DNA from: Microbacterium sp. A20
GTDB taxonomy: Bacteria > Actinomycetota > Actinomycetes > Actinomycetales > Microbacteriaceae
Length of the DNA: 64,000 bases
NCBI RefSeq assembly: GCF_004794515.1
Contig: NZ_SSDF01000082.1
Span: 124,001-188,000 of the forward strand
Reading direction: 5' to 3'
The notes beneath the pieces were generated by a model. It saw nothing but the letters and a program-made list of their open reading frames with translations, was not told the DNA's origin and did not search any database. Below are positions 53,024-62,446 of this stretch, one piece after another; position 1 is the stretch's first letter; each line of letters begins with the position of its first letter. The position numbers and the translations under genes are program-made.

Positions 53024-54306
53024 GACCTGATGCCCTGTCGTCGTTTCAGGGCAACCGCTGCTGCCGCGGAATAGCTCACGCCTACGACTGCGCCCAGCCA
53101 CGCAGTTCCTACCGCCCCACTCTGCGCGCTCAGCCAGGTCCCCACGGTGACCCATATCACCAGGCCCGAGAACGAGAGCGCGAGGGCTGTACTCTCCAAG
53201 CCGCACAACAGCATGAGTTGGTTCACCTGGCCCATGAGCATCACGAGGAAGACACCCACGCTCAGGATCACCATGATCGGCGCCGCTGGGGCAAATTCAG
53301 AACCGAAAGCGATCGTCATGATCGGTGATGCGAACACGATGAGGATCATCAGGGGTACAGCCGTGATGGCGCTGACTTGGAATGCGGACCGCCCGGCTAG
53401 CGCGTTCAGCCCGGTCAGGTCGTGCGCATAAAAGCGGCGTGCGAACTCGGGGGCAAGATAGGAGATCTGAATCGTGGGAAGGAGGGCGACGATGTTCGCC
53501 AATCGCAGAGCGACCGAGTAGTACGAAACCTGCGTCAAGTCGCCGACGATCGATAGAACGAATACCGGCGCCCAAACCATCCCATAGGCAAGCACAGACG
53601 TGCCCATCATCGAAGCCAGCCGTTTGCGATGCTCTCGTAGGAATTCAACCGCCCGCGCCGGAGCAGTCCCCTGATCGCTAAGCTTGCGTCTCACCATCAG
53701 CACCGCGAGAGGAACCGCCCAGGCCATAGTTGCCCACGCAGCCACGGTCATCGCCAGCAGTGCGGCAGACAGCGTGACCTGTCCTGGACCGATAAGTCCG
53801 AGGCTGGCGAGGATGATGGTGGCGATTGCTGGCAGCGAACCGAGCTCAGCGAAGACGCCCGACGCGAGCATTCCCAGCCCTCGCAGGACCGTTCCTGAAA
53901 CGACAGCCAATGCCTGCGCAAAGATACACGTGGCGACGATAAGGCCGATTGCGGGGCTCAGGCGATCGCCAAGGACCAGGAGAAGCACCACCGCACCGAC
54001 GAGGAACGCCGCGATCCCGCCAACGCTCGCGAGGACCAGCAGCCGCGTGATGTCGGTGAGCGGACTTTTCGTATCTCCCCCCATCAGACGCAGCGCGAGG
54101 TTGTCGGTACCGAGGCGCCCGACGGTAGCGAAGAGGGCGACGATTGTGTATGTCAGGAAGAAGGCGCCCGCGAGCTCGGGCCCGAGAAACCGAGCTGCGC
54201 TCGCCGATAGGAGAAAAGTCGCGAGCAGCGACCCCCCACGCGCACCGATTGTCCTTATCGCCCCGCTGGGCACCCTTCCAGGTCCCGGCGCACCGCTGGC
54301 ACCCAT
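52993..54306 (-). CDS. Wzx-type polysaccharide flippase
   Basis: 437 residues with about twelve to fourteen helices of the MATE/MOP fold: SLLATFLLSASAARFLGPEL, FFLTYTIVALFATVGRLGTD and NIVALLPTIQISYLAPEFAR. It would move undecaprenyl-linked repeat units across the membrane for the polymerase. Last gene of the leftward operon; a two-base gap to the upstream epimerase gene. Confidence 0.88.
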   Translation of the reverse strand: MGASGAPGPGRVPSGAIRTIGARGGSLLATFLLSASAARFLGPELAGAFFLTYTIVALFATVGRLGTDNLALRLMGGDTKSPLTDITRLLVLASVGGIAAFLVGAVVLLLVLGDRLSPAIGLIVATCIFAQALAVVSGTVLRGLGMLASGVFAELGSLPAIATIILASLGLIGPGQVTLSAALLAMTVAAWATMAWAVPLAVLMVRRKLSDQGTAPARAVEFLREHRKRLASMMGTSVLAYGMVWAPVFVLSIVGDLTQVSYYSVALRLANIVALLPTIQISYLAPEFARRFYAHDLTGLNALAGRSAFQVSAITAVPLMILIVFASPIMTIAFGSEFAPAAPIMVILSVGVFLVMLMGQVNQLMLLCGLESTALALSFSGLVIWVTVGTWLSAQSGAVGTAWLGAVVGVSYSAAAAVALKRRQGIRSYARIPSRLR

Positions 54307-54308
54307 GC

Positions 54309-55442
54309 TTACGTCATTCGGATCGAGTTGCGCGCGTGATGCGTGATCGCATTCGACCGGATGAAGCCCAAAGCACGATACGAAGTATCGCTGATCATGT
54401 ACTCAGCGGGAATCGGGTACCGGGACTCCTCGACGGCCCGCGCAAGCGTGATCCTCACAGCATCGAGCACCGAATCGGGGTCCACACCTGCCGCGATGAT
54501 CGCTCCGACGTCCAATGCCTCCGGACGTTCGATCGCATCACGCAAGGTCACGGCAGGGAACCGCAGGATCGACGATTCCTCACTGATCGTGCCGCTGTCG
54601 GAGAGCACGAGCTTCGCCTCCTGCTGCAACTTCACGTAGTCGTTGAATCCGAATGGCGGGTGGAAGGTGATCCCTTCCTTGCTGTCGTCGTCGAGTTCTT
54701 CGAGTCGTTTCCGGGTACGCGGGTGCGTGGAAACGAGGATCGGGAGCCCATATTCCGCTCTCAGCGCCTGCAGGGAGGCAAGAGCGCTGCGAAGCCTGTC
54801 TGCGTTGTCGACGTTCTCTTCACGGTGCAGACTGACGAGGAAGTACTGACCCGCTTGGAGCTCCTGACGCTCCAGGACATCGCTCGCATCGATGCTGTCT
54901 GCATTCTGCTCGAGGACCTCGCGCATGGGAGAGCCCGTGAGCAGAATCCGCGACGGATGAATCCCCTCTGCAAGCAGATTCCGTCGAGCGTGTTCGGTAT
55001 AGACGAGGTTGTAGTCGGAAACATGATCGACGAGTCGCCGGTTGGTCTCCTCCGGTACGTTCTCGTCGAAAGATCTGTTTCCCGCCTCCATGTGGAAGAC
55101 CGGGACCTTGAGCCGCTTTGCGATCACCGCGGAGATGCAACTGTTCGTGTCGCCCAGGACGACGAATGCGTCCGGCGACTCCTGCTTGAGCACGACCTCG
55201 GTGCGGGCAAGGATGCTCCCCAGAGCCGCACCGAGCGATGACGTGTCTGCCGCCAAGAAGTGGTCGGGACGGCGCAGCCCCAAGTCTTCGAAGAAGACCT
55301 CGTTCAGCTCGTAGTCGTAGTTCTGGCCAGTGTGGACCAGTACGTGGTCGGTGTGCCGATCCAGCAACTTGATGGTCGCGGCGAGCCTGATGATCTCGGG
55401 TCGCGTTCCGACCACCGTCACTACCTTGAGTTTCTTCATCAT
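54309..55442 (-). CDS. fnlC: UDP-2-acetamido-2,6-dideoxy-L-talose 2-epimerase (UDP-L-FucNAc forming)
   Basis: 377 residues of the WecB family: VVTVVGTRPEIIRLAATIKL, VLGDTNSCISAVIAKRLK, PVFHMEAGNRSFDENVPEE and the late LVLSDSGTISEESSILRFP. Since it follows the fnlA and fnlB genes, the last step to UDP-L-FucNAc is more likely than UDP-GlcNAc/ManNAc epimerisation. The HMEAGNRSFD variant (usual WecB: HVEAGLRTG) fits the FnlC/CapG group. Start at 55442 (MMKKLKVVT), 1 base from the fnlB stop. Confidence 0.88.
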   Translation of the reverse strand: MMKKLKVVTVVGTRPEIIRLAATIKLLDRHTDHVLVHTGQNYDYELNEVFFEDLGLRRPDHFLAADTSSLGAALGSILARTEVVLKQESPDAFVVLGDTNSCISAVIAKRLKVPVFHMEAGNRSFDENVPEETNRRLVDHVSDYNLVYTEHARRNLLAEGIHPSRILLTGSPMREVLEQNADSIDASDVLERQELQAGQYFLVSLHREENVDNADRLRSALASLQALRAEYGLPILVSTHPRTRKRLEELDDDSKEGITFHPPFGFNDYVKLQQEAKLVLSDSGTISEESSILRFPAVTLRDAIERPEALDVGAIIAAGVDPDSVLDAVRITLARAVEESRYPIPAEYMISDTSYRALGFIRSNAITHHARNSIRMT

Positions 55443-55443
55443 G

Positions 55444-56538
55444 TCAAACTGCCTCTGCAATCGTGTCGGGCTCTTCGGGATCGAATATCTCGTTCGTCCA
55501 GAACGACGTGTAGAGCGTCTCGGTTCCAGTGTTCTGGATCTTGTGGGACCAGCCCACCGGCATGTCTACTGCCGCTGGCTCGACGCCGTTAACGGGGAAT
55601 GCGATCACATCTTCGGTGAACATCTTCCGCAACGAGATCGTGGCTTCACCAGCGAGAACCGTGAACCGCTCGATCTTCCGTCGATGAAAGTGGTCGCCCC
55701 TGCTGATTCCAGGCAGCGTCGTCGAGAAAGAAGATTGACCAGAGCCGCCGTGGGCACGGATGATCTCGAAGAAAGATCCTCGCGCATCCGCATGCCGGGT
55801 CAGACGAATCGGCGCGGCGGCCGGGAAAGTGTAGGACCGATAGGTGTTGAACAGATCCCTGTCGAATGGATCCGCTACGTCGGGAATCTCGCCGCGTGCG
55901 TAGGTTCTCGCGATCTGCTGAAGCTTGCTCAGCAGCCCACTCACTGACTCGTGCACCTCGAACGCGCCCTGATCCACCAGTTGTGTACCGCCCGAGAGAA
56001 GATCCGCGGCGTTCTGCGCGTGCAGAAGAGTCATCTCCTTGTCTTGCGCGATGGTTGGCACTTCACCCTCCGCAAGAAGGTGGCAGAACGTGGCGGTGAC
56101 CGCGTTGTAGAACGGCTGTCCGTGCTCACCGAAAATATTGGGGAGGACCACATCTTCGAAAGCCGCGCCGACGTCCTCGGCTGCTTTGCGCACGATTTCG
56201 CCAGCCCTGAGCTTCGCCTCACCGTATATCGAGGCATTGGCGCTCTGAGTCGAGTTGGCGTATGCGATAACCGGCGGCGGCTCCTCCGCACGACGCAATG
56301 CATCAGCGAACTGTGTCGCGAAGAGTAGATTGCCCTCGCTCACCTCGTGATCGCTCGCCCGATTGACTCCCGCTATGTGGATTGCACGCGCCGATCCGCT
56401 GATCGCGCGCGCAGCCCGATCGCCGTCGTACCCGGATCCGACGGTGAATGCTGCGGCGTCGAGAGCTCGTGCGCGGAGCGCGAGACGAGTGTGCCAACCG
56501 AGGAAGCCGTTTGCCCCGGTCATTGCGACGTGTGTCAT
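55444..56538 (-). CDS. fnlB: Bifunctional UDP-6-deoxy-hexose epimerase/reductase, CapF/FnlB type
   Basis: 364 residues: an N-terminal short-chain dehydrogenase (MTGANGFLGWHTRLAL; STQSANASIYGEAKLRAGEI with Tyr and Lys of the active site) and a C-terminal cupin (about 245-360: LTRHADARGSFFEIIR; GISRGDHFHRRKIERFTVL). This two-domain form is unique to CapF/WbjC/FnlB: the cupin epimerises and the dehydrogenase reduces to UDP-6-deoxy-L-talNAc. The ATG overlaps the fnlA stop. Confidence 0.93.
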   Translation of the reverse strand: MTHVAMTGANGFLGWHTRLALRARALDAAAFTVGSGYDGDRAARAISGSARAIHIAGVNRASDHEVSEGNLLFATQFADALRRAEEPPPVIAYANSTQSANASIYGEAKLRAGEIVRKAAEDVGAAFEDVVLPNIFGEHGQPFYNAVTATFCHLLAEGEVPTIAQDKEMTLLHAQNAADLLSGGTQLVDQGAFEVHESVSGLLSKLQQIARTYARGEIPDVADPFDRDLFNTYRSYTFPAAAPIRLTRHADARGSFFEIIRAHGGSGQSSFSTTLPGISRGDHFHRRKIERFTVLAGEATISLRKMFTEDVIAFPVNGVEPAAVDMPVGWSHKIQNTGTETLYTSFWTNEIFDPEEPDTIAEAV

Positions 56539-57581
56539 GCTGATGCGCTCTCCCAGTCAATACCGGCCTGTGCGAGTTCAGCTCGCACCTCAGGAAGCGT
56601 GAGGAGGAGCTTCTCGACCTCGGGCACCGTCATGCGCTCGACGGTGTGCGAGTCGTAGTCCTCGAAGCGGTTCTGTGTGATGTCGCCCTCGTCGACGTAG
56701 ACGCTGTAGTTCAGGTCGCGGTTGTCGGCGGAGACTCGGAAGTACTCGCCCATGTCCTGAGCGCGAGCGAGCTCTTCACGCGTGGCCAGCGCCTCCGACA
56801 GCTTCTCCGCATGGCGCGTCCCGATGACCTCGATCTCGGCCTTGGTCCGGAACAGATTGATGAGCGCTTGCGCGAGGTCTCCGATTGTGCAGGACTGCGC
56901 CTTGCGGACGAAGAGGTCGCCCTGCTGTGCGTTCTGAAAGGCGAACTCCACAAGGTCGACGGAATTGGCGAGCGACATCATGAACCGCGTCATGTCCGGG
57001 TTGGTCAGGGTGAGGTTCTTGCCTGCCTTCAGCTGCCTAATGAAGAGCGGGATGACAGATCCGCGCGAGTACATCACGTTGCCGTATCGAACGCACGAGA
57101 CCGTGGTCGAGGCGTTCGGATTGTTGAGACCGTGGGACTGCGCGACCTTCTCCATCAGCGCCTTTGACATGCCCATCGCGTTCACAGGGTACACAGCCTT
57201 GTCCGTACTGAGGCAGACGAGAGACTTCACGCCGTTCTGATCGGAAGCGCGCACGACGTTCTCGCTTCCTGTGACGTTGGTGCGCACTGCCTCCATCGGA
57301 AAGAACTCGCACGACGGAACTTGCTTCAGGGCAGCGGCGTGGAAGACGAAGTCGACGTCGCGCGTAGCTCGCTCAACACTCTCGTAGTCGCGCACATCAC
57401 CGACATAGAAACGAAGGCGCGGATCGTTGATCTCATGTCGCATGAGATCCTGCTTGGCCTCATCTCGGCTGAGGATACGGATCTCGGCAGCGTCCCTGAG
57501 CAGTAATTTCGAGGTGACCGTGTGCCCGAAGGAACCTGTTCCGCCGGTGACGAGTATCTTCTTGTTCGCGTAGGTCGTCAT
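56535..57581 (-). CDS. fnlA: UDP-GlcNAc 4,6-dehydratase (5-inverting), FnlA/CapE
   Basis: 348 residues: Rossmann motif GGTGSFG (13-19), FHAAALKQVPSCEFFP and STDKAVYPVNAMGMSK, where Met-x3-Lys replaces the usual Tyr-x3-Lys as in the FlaA1/CapE group, then GNVMYSRGSVIPLF. It makes UDP-2-acetamido-2,6-dideoxy-L-arabino-4-hexulose, the first UDP-L-FucNAc intermediate. It is the first of the three coupled fnl genes, 58 bases after the glycosyltransferase gene. Confidence 0.93.
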   Translation of the reverse strand: MTTYANKKILVTGGTGSFGHTVTSKLLLRDAAEIRILSRDEAKQDLMRHEINDPRLRFYVGDVRDYESVERATRDVDFVFHAAALKQVPSCEFFPMEAVRTNVTGSENVVRASDQNGVKSLVCLSTDKAVYPVNAMGMSKALMEKVAQSHGLNNPNASTTVSCVRYGNVMYSRGSVIPLFIRQLKAGKNLTLTNPDMTRFMMSLANSVDLVEFAFQNAQQGDLFVRKAQSCTIGDLAQALINLFRTKAEIEVIGTRHAEKLSEALATREELARAQDMGEYFRVSADNRDLNYSVYVDEGDITQNRFEDYDSHTVERMTVPEVEKLLLTLPEVRAELAQAGIDWESASA

Positions 57582-57639
57582 CTTCCTCTTCTTTCGTTGT
57601 CATCTCGGCGATTCGACCAGCGCTTCCGGAGACACGCGC

Positions 57640-58863
57640 TCATCGCGGCTCGCCGGCCCTTCTGATCGCCGTCAGGATTGCTTCTATTTCGTTGACAGCC
57701 TGCTGCTTCGTCAAGTGCTGGTCATAGAAGGCGGAGGCGCGTTCTCGGAACGCGTCACGTTCGTCGACAGTGGTCCCGTAAGCCTCCCGGATCGCCGCTT
57801 CGAGAGATTCCTCGTCTTGCGGTCGAGCCACGAAGCCCAAGCGGTGCTCGGCGACCAGGTCCGACACGTCCCCCTGCACTGTCGTGATGATCGGCACCCG
57901 GTGCGCGAGCCCTGCCTGAAACTTGGACGGAATCGTACTCCGGAACACTTCCAGGTCTTTGAGCGGAACAATCTGGAAGTCCGAATGTGCGTACTCAGCC
58001 GCCATCTCGTCCGGCCCCAACCGACCGAGGAACTCCACACGATCACCCAAGTCAAGCGCGACCGTCAGGTCTTTGAGCCGCTTCTCCAAGACTCCTGCGC
58101 CCGCGATCCGCAAGCGGACCCCATCGAGATCCGCTACACGAGCAACTGCCGCAAGCAGCGTTTCGAGGTCCTGCAGTGCGCCGAGATTCCCTGCGTATAG
58201 GAGCGTCAGCCCGTCGCGGCTCGTCCCGCTTGCCGGGGCGAGTCCATCGGCGTCACGTGCCCAGTTGTAGACGAGGTGGATGGACTCGGGCCGAGCACCG
58301 CGCTCTTCGAACAAGCGCTGCGCGCTCGGCGCGATGGCGACCACGGCCGCGGCACGTGCGTACACCTTGCTCAACCAGCTGCTGATAGCCCGATCCGCAA
58401 CCTTGCTCACCCGTGCCGGCAGGAACCCGGACCCGGTCACCGACTCCGGCCAGATGTCCTGGACGTGATACAGGTACGGGATCCCGAATCTTCTCGACCA
58501 GACGTACGCCGCATGCGCGGCTGTCGCCGGGGTCCCATGGACGTAGATGACATCTGCCTGCTTCACGAAGGCGCCGGCGACACGCGCCGAGATCGGAAAA
58601 CTCAAGTAGTTGGCAATCCGGCCGAGCGCGTTACGCGAATGGCTGGCGAAAATGGGTACGCGGCGAACTGCGACCGAACCGCGAGACTCCTGGTGTCGCC
58701 AACTTTGACGATAGCCGGGCGCCAACTTGCCACCGTCATAGTGAGGAAAGGCTGTGATCACACGCACCGAGTGCCCCCGGCGTGCGAGTTCCTGGGAAAG
58801 TTCGTCCGTGATGCGACCGGGCTTGTCAGGGGGAAAATACTGCGAGACGATGGCGATCTTCAC
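57640..58863 (-). CDS. GT4-type glycosyltransferase, WbuB-like
   Basis: 407 residues: N-terminal [20 protein letters not shown], acceptor domain with ITAFPHYDGGKL and VIYVHGTPATAAHAAYVWSR, donor domain with GLTLLYAGNLGALQDLETLL, LRIAGAGVLEKRL and the FRSTIPSKFQAGLAHRVPII segment. This is the pattern of WbuB, an L-fucosamine transferase found with fnl genes, so UDP-L-FucNAc is the likely donor. The GTG overlaps the sugar transferase stop. Confidence 0.88.
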   Translation of the reverse strand: MKIAIVSQYFPPDKPGRITDELSQELARRGHSVRVITAFPHYDGGKLAPGYRQSWRHQESRGSVAVRRVPIFASHSRNALGRIANYLSFPISARVAGAFVKQADVIYVHGTPATAAHAAYVWSRRFGIPYLYHVQDIWPESVTGSGFLPARVSKVADRAISSWLSKVYARAAAVVAIAPSAQRLFEERGARPESIHLVYNWARDADGLAPASGTSRDGLTLLYAGNLGALQDLETLLAAVARVADLDGVRLRIAGAGVLEKRLKDLTVALDLGDRVEFLGRLGPDEMAAEYAHSDFQIVPLKDLEVFRSTIPSKFQAGLAHRVPIITTVQGDVSDLVAEHRLGFVARPQDEESLEAAIREAYGTTVDERDAFRERASAFYDQHLTKQQAVNEIEAILTAIRRAGEPR

Positions 58864-59543
58864 GCGCCATCCTTAATCTCGCCGATGTGTCGTCGCAATT
58901 GTCCGCCGTGCTCGCTCAAATCGTCGTGCTTTTCAAATCGAAGCCCAGAACCGGACACAACTACCCCGAGGGTGCGGACGACGATTCTCACGTCGAGCTC
59001 CAGACTGACGTTCCGCACATACTTCAAGTCCTGAGAGATCTTCTGTTCCCACGTGAGGCTGTTTCGCCCGCTCACCTGGGCCAGGCCGGTCATGCCCGGC
59101 CGCACAGCCATCCGCTGCCGTTGCTCGGGGGTGTATCGCTCGACTTGGTACAGAAGAGCAGGGCGTGGCCCAACCAGCGACATCTGCCCAACGAGAACAT
59201 TGAACAGCTGCGGAAGCTCATCGATGCTGGTTCTGCGGAGCACGGCTCCGACCGGGGTCACTCGCTGATCGTTAGTCAGCTCGTTGCCCTCGGCGTCGTA
59301 GCTGTCCTCGAACGTCCGCATGCTGCGGAATTTCACGATGCGGAATGTGTGCCCCCGCAGACCTGGCCTGTCCTGATAGAAGAAGACGGGACCGCGCGAC
59401 GAGACCTTGATGAGTGCCGCCGCGACCAGGAAGATCGGGCTCAACACTGCGATCGCCACCGCGCTCCCGAGCAGGTCGATGATCCGCTTGCCCACCCGGG
59501 CATAGAAGCTACGGATCCCCGATCGCGGCACGGCTGTGCTCAT
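58860..59543 (-). CDS. Initiating undecaprenyl-phosphate sugar phosphotransferase
   Basis: 227 residues of the short PglC-like type: one membrane-associated helix ([20 protein letters not shown]), then the catalytic core with [20 protein letters not shown], the Asp-Glu pair in [26 protein letters not shown] and [15 protein letters not shown]. It puts the first sugar phosphate on the lipid carrier. With a dehydratase and aminotransferase at the operon start, an amino-dideoxy sugar is a plausible first sugar. ATG overlaps the upstream stop. Confidence 0.93.
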   Translation of the reverse strand: MSTAVPRSGIRSFYARVGKRIIDLLGSAVAIAVLSPIFLVAAALIKVSSRGPVFFYQDRPGLRGHTFRIVKFRSMRTFEDSYDAEGNELTNDQRVTPVGAVLRRTSIDELPQLFNVLVGQMSLVGPRPALLYQVERYTPEQRQRMAVRPGMTGLAQVSGRNSLTWEQKISQDLKYVRNVSLELDVRIVVRTLGVVVSGSGLRFEKHDDLSEHGGQLRRHIGEIKDGA

Positions 59544-60754
59544 TTGGTCTTCTCCAGGAGGTACTCCTCGCGAGCTGCGCGGAGGGTCACGCTCGTACGC
59601 GGAAAAGCCGCAGAATACGCTTCGCGCTGTCGGCGGGTGATGCCGTCGAAATCGTCGACAACAGCCGTGAGGGCGTCGACGTACTCCATGAAGAAGTAGT
59701 CGCGAACATCATGCGGTTGCCCTTCCAACACGCCTTGCAATGCTCCGACGTTCTTCCCGTAGTAGTACTGCTTGTCGCCGAGCACGTCCTTCAACACACT
59801 GACAAAAGGGGTGCCAACGGACAGGGCGAGGATCACGGCGTGATAGCGGCTGGAGATCACGAGTTCCGCGTTCCGCACGAGCGAGACTGCCTCTTCGATC
59901 GGCAGATACCCGCGGCCGCTGATGTCGAAGGTCTCAACCCCGGCAAGCCTAGATGCGAGGTACTCCCCCTGGTCGACCCCTCCGTGACCCAGATTGAACG
60001 GGACGAAAATAACACGCAAACCGTACCGGTCAGCGAGATTGCGGGTAAACGCCTCGAAGTGCGAGAAATTCTCCTCGAGGAACGTCGTCGGGAGGTAGGT
60101 CTCCATGAGGACGTATCGATCGCCCTCGCGCTCGACCACCGGGGCAAGCTCGTCCTCGATAAAGAGGAGGTCGTCTGGAAGAGCCCGGATCTGGTCTCGC
60201 GGGACTCCGGCCGCGTTCAGCCAATACGGGGAGAGGATCTTATCCCGCATGCCGAACTCTGCCCCTGGTAGTGATCCGAAGAACGCCGCAAAGAACTCCG
60301 TGTCACCTCGGAAAGGGCCATAGCCATTCGCGGTGAACTTGACGGGTACTCCAAGCGTCGCGGCGACGAGCGCGGGGGCGATGATCTGGACCAACCTTTC
60401 GAAGCGGTGCGGTTGAGTCCAAAGAGAGTTCAGGTACCCGCCGCCGTTGACGTACAGAGTGCTCATCGTTGAGACGGCAGCGATCACCTCGTCGAGATTC
60501 TGGATCTGATCGATTATCTCGATCGGCGTCAGGTGACGAATCTCGCGATCGCTCGAGAAAGCTCCGGGCCGCATGGATACTTCGACGAGACGCACGCCGC
60601 GCTCATGGAAGTAGTCCTGGCAAATCCGCCGCATGAAGCCCTCGTCATAGACGAACACACAAGCTTCCTGTGCGTCGAGTGCGTAGATGTTGTTGACCAG
60701 CATCGCGTAGTCACCGAAGTTGACGTCGGAATATGGCCCCGTGAATCCGATCAC
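59540..60754 (-). CDS. Polysaccharide pyruvyl transferase family protein
   Basis: 404 residues: N-terminal IGFTGPYSDVNFGDYAMLVN (the GN-x-GD family start), FGMRDKILSPYWLNAAGV, and the C-terminal VRNAELVISSRYHAVILALS-VGTPFVSV block typical of CsaB-like enzymes (quoted in part). It would add a pyruvate ketal to a sugar, giving negative charge. GTG start overlaps the HAD gene stop. Confidence 0.87.
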   Translation of the reverse strand: MIGFTGPYSDVNFGDYAMLVNNIYALDAQEACVFVYDEGFMRRICQDYFHERGVRLVEVSMRPGAFSSDREIRHLTPIEIIDQIQNLDEVIAAVSTMSTLYVNGGGYLNSLWTQPHRFERLVQIIAPALVAATLGVPVKFTANGYGPFRGDTEFFAAFFGSLPGAEFGMRDKILSPYWLNAAGVPRDQIRALPDDLLFIEDELAPVVEREGDRYVLMETYLPTTFLEENFSHFEAFTRNLADRYGLRVIFVPFNLGHGGVDQGEYLASRLAGVETFDISGRGYLPIEEAVSLVRNAELVISSRYHAVILALSVGTPFVSVLKDVLGDKQYYYGKNVGALQGVLEGQPHDVRDYFFMEYVDALTAVVDDFDGITRRQREAYSAAFPRTSVTLRAAREEYLLEKTK

Positions 60755-61461
60755 TGCAGAAGTGTTCCTTTCTCGCAGTCGGACGCTTCGCCCACCGCAC
60801 TACATGGCTTGGCTTCCGTGGGGGGGAACGCCGCAACGGTTTCATCTACGTCAAAGGCATCTTCCACACCGTAGTGGAGTCCGAGCGGTCGACGAACGCG
60901 GACGGTGCGCCAACCCAGCTGACGGGGCGCGTCGAAGTCCTTTCGCGGATTGTCGCCGAAGTACACGAATTCGATGCCCGGTGCTGAGAACCTTGAGGCG
61001 ATCAGGCGGAATGCGATCTCGCTGGGCTTCGTCCAATCGGGCCCGTGTTCCGCGGTGACGACGATGTTCTCGAGGAGCCCCGCGACCCCCAGAGCATTCA
61101 ACTTCTTTCGCTGCCCCTCCGCGAACCCATCTGTGATCACACCCGTTCCAACGGCGTCGTCGGGCAAGGAACGGATGAAGGAGCCCGCGTCCGGCTGGAG
61201 CGCGATGTCAGGTTCGTGATGGCGATACTCCTCGATGAAGACGTCTCTCGCATCTGCGGGCAGGCCAAATCGAGCAACGATGAGATCGAAGGTGTTCCCT
61301 CTAACCCCGCGATCGAATAGGGACCATGCGAAGTCACCCACTCCGATCGCGTCGTAGCGATCACGCGCAACCTCGCCGATGTGCGAGAACCCGCTGCGCA
61401 CATAGTCCCGTTCGAGATACAGCGTGTCGTCGAGGTCGAAGACATAGACGCGCTCAGGCAT
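60751..61461 (-). CDS. HAD family hydrolase
   Basis: 236 residues: motif I FDLDDTLYLERDY (nucleophile Asp at about residue 9), motif II TGVITDGFAEGQ, motif III Lys in WTKPSEIAF and motif IV FVYFGDNPRKDF. It probably removes a phosphate from a small metabolite or sugar phosphate. Start at ATG 61461; a TTG at 61464 would add one residue. It overlaps the ATP-grasp gene by 8 bases, and such pairs are common in polysaccharide loci. Confidence 0.88.
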   Translation of the reverse strand: MPERVYVFDLDDTLYLERDYVRSGFSHIGEVARDRYDAIGVGDFAWSLFDRGVRGNTFDLIVARFGLPADARDVFIEEYRHHEPDIALQPDAGSFIRSLPDDAVGTGVITDGFAEGQRKKLNALGVAGLLENIVVTAEHGPDWTKPSEIAFRLIASRFSAPGIEFVYFGDNPRKDFDAPRQLGWRTVRVRRPLGLHYGVEDAFDVDETVAAFPPTEAKPCSAVGEASDCEKGTLLQ

Positions 61462-62446
61462 CAAGCGTCCGAACGTCGAAACCCGCGACCGCTACTTCTG
61501 CGTCGTAGCGCAGGAGGAGCGTCCCGGGGGACCATTCCAGGTCTTCGACGACTTCTCCGCGCGCCGAGCGAGTAAGCGCATCGAAGAAGTTTGCTCCGGC
61601 GAGATGCGTCAGCGGGTAGCCGCCACCAAAACGCGGATTGATCTCGATGACGTTGATCTCCTCAGTGGAAGGCTCGTAGAACACCTGCACATTGAGCGCA
61701 CCGTACGCACCAGGCAGGCTCTCAGCGACGGCACGCGCGGTCTGTATGACCGCGGGGTAGTCCACCGTCACGCCCTTGGATACCTCACCACCTCGGACTT
61801 CGATGCGGCGACGAGGGACGACACCGAGCACCCGCCCCTCACGCCCGACGGCAAAATCGACAGTCACCTCAACGCCGGGGGCGCGGGACTGCACGATGTA
61901 GCTGATGTCAAGGCTTGAAGAGTCCAGTTCGTCTGCGGTCTCGGCGAACAGTACCCCGATCCCAGCCGACCCTGACCGAGGCTTCGCCACCACTGGCCCG
62001 TGCATAGTCGCCCCAGGCAGGTCCGAGATCTGGAAGGTGTCGACGGTGGGGAGGCCGCGTTCCCGCAACCAGAGATACAGTTCCCACTTGTCCCACCCGA
62101 GCCGAGAAACCTCCGGGGTCGACACCCAGACATCTATGCCGTGCTCGGCGAAAACCTGACGATGATTTGCAAAGACCTCGATCTCCGGATCGATCGTCGG
62201 GATTATGACGTCGACACCATGACGTAACGCGATATCCAACGTCCTCGCGATGAACTCATCATCCCCGACAGAGGGAACCAGCTCGAAGGTATCCGCTAGA
62301 TGACCGGCGGCGGAGAGCATTGAGCGGTCGGTCGCTACTACCCTTGACCCCGCCGATTGCTGCTTCAACAGCCGGACCAAAGACCCTCTTCGTCCTGCGC
62401 TGGACACCAGCCAGGTCACGTTCTCCCCACCCACTGACGTCACCAT
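61454..62446 (-). CDS. ATP-grasp domain ligase
   Basis: 330 residues: N-terminal pre-ATP-grasp domain (NVTWLVSSAGRRGSLVRLLK, ATDRSMLSAAGHLADTF), then the ATP-grasp fold (GPVVAKPRSGSAGIGVLF; SRAPGVEVTVDFAVGREG; NVIEINPRFGGGYPLTHLAG with metal ligands). The architecture is that of carbamoyl-phosphate-synthase-like/PylC-like ligases that join a carboxylate to an amine. Next to an amino-sugar aminotransferase, N-acylation of the 4-amino group is a plausible task. ATG at 62446 overlaps the DegT stop. Confidence 0.87.
   Translation of the reverse strand: MVTSVGGENVTWLVSSAGRRGSLVRLLKQQSAGSRVVATDRSMLSAAGHLADTFELVPSVGDDEFIARTLDIALRHGVDVIIPTIDPEIEVFANHRQVFAEHGIDVWVSTPEVSRLGWDKWELYLWLRERGLPTVDTFQISDLPGATMHGPVVAKPRSGSAGIGVLFAETADELDSSSLDISYIVQSRAPGVEVTVDFAVGREGRVLGVVPRRRIEVRGGEVSKGVTVDYPAVIQTARAVAESLPGAYGALNVQVFYEPSTEEINVIEINPRFGGGYPLTHLAGANFFDALTRSARGEVVEDLEWSPGTLLLRYDAEVAVAGFDVRTLDA

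Noticed and set aside
54203..54210. GCCGATAG match to the flagellar -10 element
   Set aside because: It lies inside the flippase gene and has no TAAC-type -35 element 11 bases upstream.
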